Below, one piece after another: positions 16,785-24,788 of a stretch of DNA of 40,492 bases; within the stretch, counting starts at the first letter, position 1; every line of letters starts with the position of its first letter. A program made the translations under genes and the position numbers. The notes beneath the pieces were generated by a model. That model was not told the DNA's origin. It saw only the letters and a list, made by a program, of their open reading frames with translations, and did not search any database. This DNA comes from Deltaproteobacteria bacterium (GTDB lineage: Bacteria; SAR324; NAC60-12): assembly GCA_018645085.1 (NCBI GenBank), contig JABGPG010000108.1, forward strand, positions 4,367 through 44,858. The letters run 5' to 3'.

Positions 16785-17024
16785 ATGCAGAACAATTTCT
16801 TAAATCTCAAGGCCGGTGATCGTGTAAAGGTGACAGGTTACGGTCAGGGAGACCCAATTTACCGGAGCAAACTATTATCTATGGGATTGATACCAGGCGT
16901 TCTTTTCAGTGTAATTAGAACCGCCCCCATGGGTGACCCTCTTGAAATACTCGTGAACGGCTTCCATTTATCTTTACGCAGGCAGGAAGCTGACATCTTG
17001 AACATTGAAATGGTGAAACAATGA
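16785..17024 (+). CDS. feoA: Ferrous iron transport protein FeoA
   Basis: 79 residues, an SH3-like FeoA domain: LKAGDRVKVTGYGQGDPIYRSKLLSMGLIPG, then PMGDPLEILVNGFHLSLRRQEAD, the standard pattern. FeoA is a small cytoplasmic partner that binds and modulates FeoB. I chose ATG 16785 because AAGG lies eight bases upstream; a GTG three codons earlier (16776) is in frame. Its stop overlaps the feoB start by four bases (ATGA), so the two are translationally coupled. Confidence 0.93.
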   Translation: MQNNFLNLKAGDRVKVTGYGQGDPIYRSKLLSMGLIPGVLFSVIRTAPMGDPLEILVNGFHLSLRRQEADILNIEMVKQ

Positions 17025-19345
17025 AACCACTTACGGTAGCAATTGCGGGGAATCCTAATTCCGGAAAAACAACCCTGTTTAACCTATTAACCGGTTCACG
17101 GCAGAAAGTAGGAAACTGGCCTGGAGTGACAGTAGAGAAAAAAACTGGGCCATGTAAAATATCCGGAGAAGATGTAAATATAGTCGATCTTCCAGGAATC
17201 TACTCTTTCAGTGCTGCTTCACCGGATGAGCAAATTGCTAGGGATTTTCTACTGTCTGAAAACGCGGACGTAGTGGTTAACATCCTCGATGCAACTTCTC
17301 TGGAACGCGGGCTTTTCCTTAGCATGCAGTTACTGGAAATGGGCATACCCGTAATCGTTGTAGCAAACATGATGGATCAGGTCAAAGAACTTAATCTTCA
17401 ACTGGACATCGAAGGGCTTTCGCATGAACTAAACTGCCCTGTTTTGCAAATGACTGCATCTAAACAACAAGGATTAGAAGAGCTTAAATTGTTGTTGGGA
17501 GAGGTTTCAAGAGAACCGACAACTTCTGTTAATCCAGTACAGTGGCCGCAAGCTATTCAGCAAGTACTACCGCAAGTATCTGCACTGATTGAAAAAGAAC
17601 AGACCATTAATTTACGAAATGAACATTCCAGAAACTGGATGAGTTTATACTTACTTGAATCCGACCAGCACATTCCAAGCCCGGAATATTTTTCTACAAC
17701 AGCAATCTCTGAACTTAATAATCTCCGTAAACAGGTCGCCTCAGAGCTGGGAGAAGATCTTGATCTTGTCTTGACTGACCTGCGTTACGGACGTGTAAGA
17801 GAAATCACCGGTAAAACTTTAAACCGCACCAGAGAGGTCTCCAGAACTCTCACTGATCGTCTTGACACTTTAGTGCTTAACCGCTTTCTTGCTATCCCGA
17901 TATTTCTACTTTTCATGTACCTTACTTTTATGGTGACGATAAATGTCGGAGGCGCCTTCATTGATTTTTTTGATCAGCTAACAGGTGCGATAACGGTTGA
18001 TGGTTTCAGATACATCCTTGAGAAACTTGGAATTCCGGAACTTTTGGTAACTCTGCTAGCTGATGGTCTGGGCGGAGGTATCCAAACCGTCTCAACTTTC
18101 ATTCCTCCTATTTTCTTCATGTTTCTCTGTCTCACCATCCTTGAGGATTCTGGATATATGGCCCGAGCCGCCTTCGTGATGGATCGACTTATGCGCACCG
18201 TGGGATTACCCGGAAAAGCAATGATTCCAATGATGGTTGGCTTTGGCTGCAGTGTGCCGGCTGTAATGGCAACAAGAACTCTTGAAGACCGCCGTGAAAG
18301 AACACTAACCGCGATGTTGGCACCAATGATGTCCTGCGGTGCGAGGCTACCTGTTTACGCACTTTTTGCTGCAGCATTTTTTCCAGTACAGGGACAAAAC
18401 ATTGTTTTCGCACTTTACCTGATAGGCATTCTGATGGCTGTCTTGACGGGACTGCTCTTAAGAAATACCCTTCTACAAGGAGATAGTGCCCCTTTTGTTA
18501 TGGAACTGCCTTCTTATCATGTACCTACTCTAAGAAGCATTCTTATGCATACCTGGGAACGTCTAAAAAGTTTCCTGATCCGTGCTGGACGAGTGATTCT
18601 GATCATAGTTGTGATATTGAGTTTTTTAAACAGTATTGGTACTGATGGGTCTTTCGGCAACGAGGACAGCGATAGTTCAGTGCTGAGTAAAATTGGAATG
18701 ACCATCACCCCCATCTTTACTCCAATGGGCATCAGTGACGAAAACTGGCCCGCAACAGTAGGGCTTTTTACCGGTATTTTCGCCAAGGAAGCAGTAGTAG
18801 GCACTCTGGACTCACTTTATGCCGGATTGGACGCCAAAGAGGGTGCTAATCCAGAAGATAAAGAATTTGAGTTGTCAGAAGCTGTTAAAAACGCATTTGC
18901 CTCCATTCCGATTGGAGTACTAAGTGTCGCTGATACTATTACTGATCCATTGGGAATTGGGGTTGGCGAGATAAAGGACATTGCCACTGCAGCTGAAGAA
19001 CAAGAAGTTTCCAAGTCCACTTTTGGCGCCATGATTAAACGCTTTGACGGAACTGCTGGCGCTTTTGCCTATCTACTTTTCATTTTGCTTTATGCTCCAT
19101 GCGTTGCCGCTTTAGCCGCCATTTGGAGAGAAATAAGCCCGGGATGGGCTGTGTTTTCTTCAGTCTATCTCTCTGTATTGGCTTGGAGTGTTTCAGTTCT
19201 ATACTATCAGTCAGCGACTTTCACCCAACATCCACAGAGTTCAATAACATGGATTATTACGATTACATTGTTGCTTTCTGCAGGAATTATTGGACTAGCA
19301 CGTTTTAACAACAAACAGTCAACCAGGTCCCTAAAGCTGATTTAA
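17021..19345 (+). CDS. feoB: Ferrous iron transporter FeoB
   Basis: 774 residues, full length. The cytoplasmic GTPase domain has G1 GNPNSGKTT (10-18), G2 Thr at about 37, G3 DLPG (56-59) and G4 NMMD (116-119). A helical linker follows to about residue 270, then a membrane domain with two inverted Gate repeats: VGFGCSVPAVMATRTLEDRRERTLTAMLAPMMSCGARLP-like sequence (about 405-445) and a second near GLFTGIFAKEAVVGTLDSLY. FeoB moves Fe(II) across the inner membrane. It overlaps feoA by four bases and is followed 59 bases later by a FeoC-like gene, giving the FeoABC arrangement familiar from gammaproteobacteria. Confidence 0.96.
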   Translation: MKPLTVAIAGNPNSGKTTLFNLLTGSRQKVGNWPGVTVEKKTGPCKISGEDVNIVDLPGIYSFSAASPDEQIARDFLLSENADVVVNILDATSLERGLFLSMQLLEMGIPVIVVANMMDQVKELNLQLDIEGLSHELNCPVLQMTASKQQGLEELKLLLGEVSREPTTSVNPVQWPQAIQQVLPQVSALIEKEQTINLRNEHSRNWMSLYLLESDQHIPSPEYFSTTAISELNNLRKQVASELGEDLDLVLTDLRYGRVREITGKTLNRTREVSRTLTDRLDTLVLNRFLAIPIFLLFMYLTFMVTINVGGAFIDFFDQLTGAITVDGFRYILEKLGIPELLVTLLADGLGGGIQTVSTFIPPIFFMFLCLTILEDSGYMARAAFVMDRLMRTVGLPGKAMIPMMVGFGCSVPAVMATRTLEDRRERTLTAMLAPMMSCGARLPVYALFAAAFFPVQGQNIVFALYLIGILMAVLTGLLLRNTLLQGDSAPFVMELPSYHVPTLRSILMHTWERLKSFLIRAGRVILIIVVILSFLNSIGTDGSFGNEDSDSSVLSKIGMTITPIFTPMGISDENWPATVGLFTGIFAKEAVVGTLDSLYAGLDAKEGANPEDKEFELSEAVKNAFASIPIGVLSVADTITDPLGIGVGEIKDIATAAEEQEVSKSTFGAMIKRFDGTAGAFAYLLFILLYAPCVAALAAIWREISPGWAVFSSVYLSVLAWSVSVLYYQSATFTQHPQSSITWIITITLLLSAGIIGLARFNNKQSTRSLKLI

Positions 19346-19404
19346 GAACTCTATGAACAACTTATATAAAATATAGTCATGTTCGGCAGCACAACAAATA
19401 TATT

Positions 19405-19626
19405 ATGATATTATTTGAAATTAGAGATTATTTGCGTAAACACAAGAATGTTTCACTTGGTCAGTTATGTGAGTACTTTAAAAGTGATGAAGGCGCAATG
19501 GAAGAAATGCTTGGAGTATGGTCACGCAAAGGAAAATTAAAAACAATTCAGACAACAAGACTCTGTGGCGGTTGTTCTGAAAAGAAATGTGAACGTGACC
19601 GATTATTCCAATGGATAGAAGCTTAA
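19405..19626 (+). CDS. feoC: FeoC-like winged-helix protein with Cys motif
   Basis: 73 residues. The N-terminal half is a small winged helix (LFEIRDYLRKHKNVSLGQLCEYFKSD). The C-terminal wing holds LCGGCSEKKC, that is C-x2-C-x4-C, plus Cys28 in the helix, resembling the Cys cluster of FeoC proteins that can bind an Fe-S cluster. FeoC is thought to stabilise or regulate FeoB, or act as an iron/oxygen sensor. Position directly after feoB supports the call. Start ATG 19405; codon usage is like its neighbours. Confidence 0.85.
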   Translation: MILFEIRDYLRKHKNVSLGQLCEYFKSDEGAMEEMLGVWSRKGKLKTIQTTRLCGGCSEKKCERDRLFQWIEA

Positions 19627-19652
19627 TTTAATCCCACAATTTCTTTTTTGTT

Positions 19653-19687
19653 AACTGATTTTTTTAATTACTAAACTAAAATCAGTT
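19653..19687. terminator. Possible bidirectional terminator between feoC and the cyclase gene
   Basis: AACTGATTTT (19653-19662) and AAAATCAGTT (19678-19687) are a perfect 10-bp inverted repeat with a 15-base loop between two convergent genes. The run of T/A inside the arms could serve as U-tract in both directions. The right arm covers the cyclase stop codon (19682-19684). The stem is AT-rich and therefore weak. Confidence 0.4.
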
Positions 19688-20869
19688 GAGCCCATCAAGA
19701 AAAAATGTAGACCATGAACCTTTGTTTTTAAGTTCCACTTCGCCTCTTGGAGTAAAACTTCCGGAGCCTTCCAAATAATCTTTCGTTTTTTCTGAGATGT
19801 GAATTTTTCCGCTTTCACCGCTGCTTTCCAGTCTTGCAGCAATATTGACCGCATCCCCCCAAATATCAAAAGTATTTCCGGCAGTTCCAGCGATAACCGG
19901 TCCTGAATGAATACCGATCCGGAGTTCCCAGCGGGGCTTTCCGAGTACTTCATACTGAATGTTTGTGCCTTCCACAAACTTGAGCATGTCCATTGCCGCA
20001 GCACATGCTTCTTGAGCATGGTTTTTTTGCTGAGATGGTATTCCACCAACACACATATAGCAGTCACCTACCGTTTTGACTTTTCGTACATTGTGTTTTG
20101 AAATAATTCTGTCAAAACCACTGAAAAAAGTGTTAAGTGTCTCCAGAAGCTCACCAGGATCACTGTTTTCCACCAAGTTGGTAAAACCGACAAAATCCGC
20201 AAAAATGATACTTGTTGCTGAATAGTAATTCCCCTTGATTTGGCTAGACTGTTCTTCAGTTTTAACTTCCGGAACTGAGACTCCTGTTGAATTTATTTCT
20301 TTTTCCAGCATGTGTACAATTTGATCTGATAAGAGTCGCAAACCATCGATCTGCTGATGATCTAGATTTTTAGACTTAGGATCAAATACACAGAGTGTAC
20401 CTATTGAAAAACCTCGTGAGCTCATCAACGGCAAGCTAGCATAAAATCGGAAGCCGGGATCAAATGGCATGTTTTGCCAGTTCTTGGTCCGATGATCCTC
20501 TAAAATATTTTCAATAATAAGTGGCTGCCCAGGTTTGGCTAGACCAAATTGACAAATAGATACTTCCCGTGGCATTTCTTCCATCATGTCGATTTGTTCA
20601 GGCTCGAAACCAAAACTAGCCTTACACTGTTGGACATTTGAACCTAAGATGTTGATAGTACTTTGAGGACAGCCTGTAAGGTAAGTAGCTACCTGAGTAA
20701 TGGAACTGTAACGGGATTCACTACTCAGGTTTAGATCTAATATCCCCAGTCGCTTAACTTCTTCAATCCTCTGGTCTTCATTAAACAGATTTTGTACAGG
20801 GATTATTCCGGCTTTAACCCCAGCTTCCCTCAGCATTTTTATATGCTCTTTCTTTTCGGATTTTTCCAT
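19682..20869 (-). CDS. GAF-domain class III adenylate cyclase
   Basis: 395 residues. After a short charged N-terminus, a GAF sensor domain spans about residues 40-190 (SSITQVATYLTGCPQSTINIL..., FYASLPLMSSRGFSIGTLCVFD). A class III cyclase domain follows at about 215-390. Its metal-binding aspartates are Asp225 (IIFADFVGFT) and Asp269 (KTVGDCYM). Lys265 and Asp335 (NTFDIWGDAVN) are the adenine-selecting pair, and Asn342 and Arg346 (NIAAR) the transition-state residues. The full set predicts ATP-to-cAMP activity rather than guanylate cyclase. There is no membrane segment, so it is soluble. It is convergent with feoABC, apparently monocistronic. The GAF ligand is unknown. Start ATG 20869. Confidence 0.88.
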   Translation of the reverse strand: MEKSEKKEHIKMLREAGVKAGIIPVQNLFNEDQRIEEVKRLGILDLNLSSESRYSSITQVATYLTGCPQSTINILGSNVQQCKASFGFEPEQIDMMEEMPREVSICQFGLAKPGQPLIIENILEDHRTKNWQNMPFDPGFRFYASLPLMSSRGFSIGTLCVFDPKSKNLDHQQIDGLRLLSDQIVHMLEKEINSTGVSVPEVKTEEQSSQIKGNYYSATSIIFADFVGFTNLVENSDPGELLETLNTFFSGFDRIISKHNVRKVKTVGDCYMCVGGIPSQQKNHAQEACAAAMDMLKFVEGTNIQYEVLGKPRWELRIGIHSGPVIAGTAGNTFDIWGDAVNIAARLESSGESGKIHISEKTKDYLEGSGSFTPRGEVELKNKGSWSTFFLDGLN

Positions 20870-21045
20870 TTATACCAATTTTATCTCCTAGAGAGTCAAC
20901 TTCTTTGGTGAAAAAATAATTGTCCTGAGAAAACATTACCGTAGTCCTCTGCACCAGAGTTAAAGATTATCCCATTCACTGGAAATGATACGTTAGCAGA
21001 ATTGCGAATTATTGAAAGCTTTATACACATAACTTTTAGCTAGAG

Positions 21046-21408
21046 ATGAATAAAGTTGAAACCTTCAGTAATCCAAATAACAGCAGGAAATTCCAGCTAA
21101 AGTTATTAGCAGATTTTATAGTTGATTGTAAATTCAAGGCAAACGAGGTTGGGGCTCAATCTGCCAATGTGGCCGCAAGGCAAAACTTAAAGAAATTTGA
21201 GAGGATTTTTAATGGAATTCAGAGGAAGCCGAAATATGCGCCTAAAAGAGTTGAGTCGACAAAGCGGCAAATTACGGCTTTTGTGTTATTGAAACAATGC
21301 TCAATTCAGCATTGTCATGAAGTGGTCTTAATTGATAATGAAATCAATGCGCAGATTAAATGCAGGTTTACCGTCATAAGCAGCACTGTTCGGCATCATA
21401 AAATATGA
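21046..21408 (+). CDS. Hypothetical basic protein, possibly a gene remnant
   Basis: An open frame of 120 codons encoding a Lys/Arg-rich protein (LKLLADFIVDCKFKANEVG..., NLKKFERIFNGIQRKPKYAPKR). I do not recognise it. Its last 80 bases overlap the convergent beta-barrel gene antisense, so if it is real its C-terminus may be secondary. Codon choice differs from neighbours, with several AGG arginines where local genes prefer CGT. It lacks a clear Shine-Dalgarno sequence. It could be a small acquired gene, a fragment of one, or a chance open frame. Confidence 0.3.
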   Translation: MNKVETFSNPNNSRKFQLKLLADFIVDCKFKANEVGAQSANVAARQNLKKFERIFNGIQRKPKYAPKRVESTKRQITAFVLLKQCSIQHCHEVVLIDNEINAQIKCRFTVISSTVRHHKI

Positions 21409-21897
21409 GAAGGAATAATTAAAGTCTGTATTTTCTCCAATTTTATGATTAAATCCAAACCAGGGTTCTACGAACACACCACCTTCATCTGTGGTAGTAG
21501 TTCCATCATACGATTTACCACCGGCACCACCAGCAGTTATACCCCAGTCCACAAATATATCGTCAAAGATGGTAAAATCATAACCAGCAGTTAGTCCACC
21601 AAGTGACATCGTACCGGTTTCGGTTGGACCACCAGTTTGACCTGTTAAGCCAGTACCACCAATAAAAAACTTTTCTGTATTATAAACTACAAACCGCCAC
21701 CCGTAAAACATAGGAAGCATAAGTCCATTCTTCAAAACAACACTTGTTTTGGATTTTTTGAAGTATGAGTCAGCGTAAATATATTGGCCTGCCAAATTTG
21801 TCTTGGAAGTTTCATCTGTCGGTAAAACTTCTTGAGTTTGAGCTGAAACCTGGACAGAAAAAAAGACAGATATGAGTAAAATTATAATATTTTTCAT
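21328..21897 (-). CDS. Small outer-membrane beta-barrel-like protein, uncharacterised
   Basis: 189 residues from ATG 21897, chosen because AAGGA lies six bases upstream and a clean signal peptide follows (MKNIIILLISVFFSVQVSAQ, cleaved after AQA/SAQ); a longer frame from 22008 is untranslated leader. The mature part is rich in Gly, Thr and aromatic residues with alternating strands (GLMLPMFYGWRFVVYN, SLGGLTAGYDFTIFDDIFVDWGITAGG, GVFVEPWFGFNHKIG, NYSFSYFMM) and ends in FNLRIDFIIN, like the terminal strand of an outer-membrane barrel. About eight strands would fit. No family is recognised. A structured leader precedes it. Confidence 0.6.
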   Translation of the reverse strand: MKNIIILLISVFFSVQVSAQTQEVLPTDETSKTNLAGQYIYADSYFKKSKTSVVLKNGLMLPMFYGWRFVVYNTEKFFIGGTGLTGQTGGPTETGTMSLGGLTAGYDFTIFDDIFVDWGITAGGAGGKSYDGTTTTDEGGVFVEPWFGFNHKIGENTDFNYSFSYFMMPNSAAYDGKPAFNLRIDFIIN

Positions 21898-21931
21898 GTT
21901 CAATTCCTTCTTCTGTTCTGATTGATCTTGG

Positions 21932-21963
21932 AGACTCTCCTGCCCCGTCTCGCGTGAGAGTCT
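21932..21963 (-). promoter_or_regulatory. Hairpin in the 5' leader of the beta-barrel gene
   Basis: AGACTCTC (21932-21939) and GAGAGTCT (21956-21963) pair perfectly around a 16-base GC-rich loop, 35 bases before the start codon. A smaller alternative stem (TCTC-GCGT-GAGA) shares the same bases, so two exclusive folds are possible. It may stabilise the mRNA, as leaders of outer-membrane protein genes often do. Confidence 0.35.
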
Positions 21964-22171
21964 ATGGACTTTAAAAAAGTAAAGCAAGTTTTTTATTCTG
22001 TAAATCAAAGTATCTTATATTATATTCAAGTTAAAGTACAGTATATTAACAATTTTCCCAAACAACTTATAATTATTTTGTTAACTCAACTCTTAAATAA
22101 GTTAATACAATAAATTTAAAGACATTTATGTTGTAGACATGCATTCAAACTTCTTCATTAGCAATCAGAGT

Positions 22172-22187
22172 ATTGCGGATCCGCAAT
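22172..22187. promoter_or_regulatory. Perfect 16-base palindrome, candidate operator
   Basis: ATTGCGGATCCGCAAT is a perfect palindrome in non-coding DNA about 275 bases upstream of the beta-barrel start. Roughly 0.6 such palindromes are expected by chance in a window this size, so the location makes it interesting more than the statistics do. Confidence 0.3.
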
Positions 22188-22397
22188 TGCAAAAACTTCC
22201 TCCTCAACTCAGATTCTGCTTCTGCAGTCAATGATTAGCAACAAGTCCCTAATACACTATTATTATAATATAAATTTATATATAATAATTTACTATATGT
22301 CTGAATAACAACTATTTGTCAGCATAAACAACCCTGCTATTTACTAAAGTTGCAATAGTGAAGCCTAAATGAATTTTATCAATAAATAATTTTAAAG

Positions 22398-22412
22398 TGA
22401 GTCTGTGACTCA
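22398..22412 (-). terminator. Short hairpin at the stop of the TPR gene, weak terminator candidate
   Basis: TGAGTC-TGT-GACTCA is a perfect 6-bp palindrome with a 3-base loop. On the transcribed strand the stop codon is its first three bases, and an AU-rich stretch without a proper U-run follows. Confidence 0.25.
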
Positions 22413-24125
22413 AAACAACTCTTCACGAAGTTGTTCAAGACGTACCCTCACTTGATTGTTATCAGGCTCAAGCCTTAGAGATTCTTCCCATGCGGATTCT
22501 GCCAGTTCAAGTTCTCCCAGTTGATAATAGACTATGCCAAGATTCCACCAGGCAACCGTGTACATCGGATATTTTTGGGTGAGACTTTCTAAAAAGCTTT
22601 TGGCTTCTTGGCGTTTTCCAAGTTTGATAAGAACTGCACCAAGCCTCAGTAGAGCCTTATGGTGCTCCGGCTTAAGATGAAGTACCTCACGATACAAAGC
22701 TTCCGCTTTTGAATGGTGTTTTAATTTCTCATGAGCATAGCCCAAATATAGATTTATCTCCGCATGTCTGGGAAATCTTTTCCTCAGTTTAGCGAGTAGT
22801 GAGAGTGCAGTTTGCGGATCCTGCCGGGCCAATTTCAACTGTGCCAGCGAAAGCAAGGGTTCTGGAAGAGACGGTTCAAGAACTGATGCATCTTCAAATG
22901 CTTGACGTGCTTCTGACCAGCGCTGGGCTTTGTAACTCTCTTTGCCTGATTGCATCAATTGTTCATAATTCGATACATTTTGAGAAATTGAAGCAACAAG
23001 CCACGGCTCTAAATCTTTAACAAGCACATGATATGGCTGCCAGCCGTCCGCACTCGGTTCAGCAACAAAAGGATAAAGTCGGAGTCCTTTTTTAATATAT
23101 GAGGCACCTGCTTGAGGGGTTTTTCCAATCGTAAGACCATAAAGGATTAAAGCCAAACCGTTTCCGGGATTTATCTTGTTGGCAATGTTTGCCTGCTGTT
23201 TAGCAAATAAGGGTTCTTTACGAAGGTAGTGTAAAAGTGAGAGTAAGCTGTGGTGTGCACCATTTCCAGGATGCGCTTTCATAGCCGCCAAAATATCTGT
23301 TTCAGCAGAATTCAAAGAAGGAACGTGGGCAGGCCGCATCACGCTGCTTTCGATAATGAGTAAAACCGCTCTGGAAAATCGGATTGACGCCGCCAGAGAA
23401 GGATAACTCAAGATAAGCGCCTCCAACTCACCTTTATGCTCTTCCCAGGAAGATGAATTGGTTGGCGGAACAGTTTTGAGCCTCCACTGATAAAGACTGC
23501 GAATGCCTTCCCAAGTGTAGTCTAAAGGAAAATATGTAAGATCACTGAATAAGGTGTCTCCTTTTTTAAGATCCTGCAAGAGAGAATCGACCAGTTTGTC
23601 CGGAGTGTTCCAAGAATGAATGTTTTGGATTATTTGAATGGAGTTCTTTTCACCAAAACTGTAAATACTCCAAGTGACAGAAAGTTTGTTGAGGACTTTC
23701 TGTACTGACAATTTAAGCAGTTTATCTGGTTTTAGTTGTGATATTGCTGAATTTTTCAATTCAGAGGAACTTGACACCGGCTGACCGGAGTTTCGTAAAC
23801 GCCGATTCCAGCGTCTCATGGAATCCGGAGAAATGAGCGAAAATCGATCCAGCAGTTGTAACTGCAGGGAAAGTTCTTCCTGAAGAAATATTCCCAGCCA
23901 ATTCAGTCCTTTTGAGGGATAGTGAATATCTACAGAAAGAACTCCTACTGTCGGGCGTGCCTGAAGTGACGGAGTGGGGAAAAGTACTCCGAAAAAAAAG
24001 CTGATAAATAACAAGGGAAGTGATTTGCGAAGAAGCTGAGTTAACATATTCTTCGCAAATGGATGTGCAGGCAATAAAACAGTGCAGAAAAAACTAGAGG
24101 ATCCGGAATTCGGACTCCGCGTCAT
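22410..24125 (-). CDS. Exported TPR-repeat protein
   Basis: 571 residues from ATG 24125, which overlaps the upstream stop by four bases (ATGA). A second in-frame ATG at 24047 gives a much better signal peptide (MLTQLLRKSLPLLFISFFFG, cleavage near SLQARP) and may be the true start; it lies in the loop of a perfect 12-bp hairpin. Residues about 55-200 look like a periplasmic alpha/beta domain (VGVLSVDIHYPSKGLNWLGIFLQEELS). From about 385 to the end, five or so TPR units are evident (WSEARQAFEDASVLEPSLPE, KAEALYREVLHLKPEHHKAL, LAESAWEESLRLEPDNNQ). Likely periplasmic or outer-membrane associated. TPRs imply protein binding; the partner is unknown. It is coupled to a ZapB-like gene. Confidence 0.75.
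   Translation of the reverse strand: MTRSPNSGSSSFFCTVLLPAHPFAKNMLTQLLRKSLPLLFISFFFGVLFPTPSLQARPTVGVLSVDIHYPSKGLNWLGIFLQEELSLQLQLLDRFSLISPDSMRRWNRRLRNSGQPVSSSSELKNSAISQLKPDKLLKLSVQKVLNKLSVTWSIYSFGEKNSIQIIQNIHSWNTPDKLVDSLLQDLKKGDTLFSDLTYFPLDYTWEGIRSLYQWRLKTVPPTNSSSWEEHKGELEALILSYPSLAASIRFSRAVLLIIESSVMRPAHVPSLNSAETDILAAMKAHPGNGAHHSLLSLLHYLRKEPLFAKQQANIANKINPGNGLALILYGLTIGKTPQAGASYIKKGLRLYPFVAEPSADGWQPYHVLVKDLEPWLVASISQNVSNYEQLMQSGKESYKAQRWSEARQAFEDASVLEPSLPEPLLSLAQLKLARQDPQTALSLLAKLRKRFPRHAEINLYLGYAHEKLKHHSKAEALYREVLHLKPEHHKALLRLGAVLIKLGKRQEAKSFLESLTQKYPMYTVAWWNLGIVYYQLGELELAESAWEESLRLEPDNNQVRVRLEQLREELF
24023..24060 (-). promoter_or_regulatory. Perfect 12-bp hairpin with a start codon in its loop
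   Basis: ATTTGCGAAGAA (24023-24034) and TTCTTCGCAAAT (24049-24060) are exact reverse complements around 14 bases. In the mRNA the loop contains the ATG at 24047-24045, the preferred signal-peptide start of the TPR gene, and the 5' arm covers the purine-rich bases just before it. Folding would hide the ribosome site unless upstream translation opens it. Confidence 0.5.
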
Positions 24126-24529
24126 GCGTAATGCTGAGTAGATTCTGGGGCTTCTGTGAATGACTCCGGACTCGTTCCAAACACGGAACCTTCAGTTTCA
24201 TCAACATCAGCTGAAATTTCTTCTACATCTTCATCTGCAGCATCATCATCATCGGCTTCTTCTTCTTCAGCTGCGACATCCTCAATTTCTTCTTCCTCGA
24301 CTTTCTGAATTGACGCTTCTACTTCTGCTTCAATCTCAACAGATTCTCCATCTTCCAGCTGCTCAAATTTTTCAATCAAAGCAGACAGCCTATCTTCCCA
24401 GTCAACATAGCGGTTTTCCAACTCATCGTTTTGTTCTTTCAGTTCAGTAATTTCCATACGTGACAATTCGATGGTTTCAATCGCTGCGTTGATTTTTCCT
24501 TCCAGCTGTTTCAGTAAATCGTTTGACAT
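24122..24529 (-). CDS. ZapB-like coiled-coil protein with long acidic tail
   Basis: 135 residues. Residues 1-60 (LLKQLEGKINAAIETIELSRMEI..., TELKEQNDELENRYVDWEDRLSALIEKFEQLE) form a coiled coil that resembles cell-division factor ZapB closely in both pattern and spacing, including the WxxRLxALIxxxE ending. Residues about 62-115 are almost only Glu, Asp and Ala, a low-complexity acidic extension that E. coli ZapB (81 residues) lacks. ZapB binds ZapA at the Z-ring; whether this protein does is inference. Start ATG 24529 near AAGGAAATTTAAC. The downstream TPR gene overlaps by four bases. dxs lies 260 bases upstream. Confidence 0.6.
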   Translation of the reverse strand: MSNDLLKQLEGKINAAIETIELSRMEITELKEQNDELENRYVDWEDRLSALIEKFEQLEDGESVEIEAEVEASIQKVEEEEIEDVAAEEEEADDDDAADEDVEEISADVDETEGSVFGTSPESFTEAPESTQHYA

Positions 24530-24729
24530 GTTAAATTTCCTTCAATAAATGGTTGACGCAATTTTCTCACGGAATTCGTGGCCCGGATCCCTGGTAAATC
24601 TTTCAGCACTTCCTCAAATGCAAGAGCCGTACATTTTAGTAAACACTGTTAAAATGCGCCAATATTGTCTACAGAAAAAACTGATTGCTTTGTATTTCAA
24701 TGATTATAATTATCTATTAAATCAGTCCT

Positions 24730-24743
24730 CAATAATATTATTG
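24730..24743. repeat. AT-only 14-base palindrome downstream of dxs
   Basis: CAATAATATTATTG is a perfect palindrome in the very AT-rich 259-base gap between dxs and the ZapB-like gene, next to a TTATTGTTTA direct repeat. It may help end dxs transcription or simply reflect base composition. Confidence 0.25.
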
Positions 24744-24788
24744 TTTATAATTATTGTTTAAAAAACTATTTTATAATCTATAATTTTT

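Larger units (their letters stand above)
21898..22409. other. Long AT-rich leader/intergenic region upstream of the beta-barrel gene
   Basis: About 510 bases without a credible gene. It holds, from the beta-barrel start outward, an 8-bp leader hairpin (21932-21963), a perfect 16-base palindrome (22172-22187), a near-perfect AT-only palindrome (about 22259-22289) and the 6-bp palindrome at the TPR gene stop. It probably contains the beta-barrel promoter. Confidence 0.5.
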
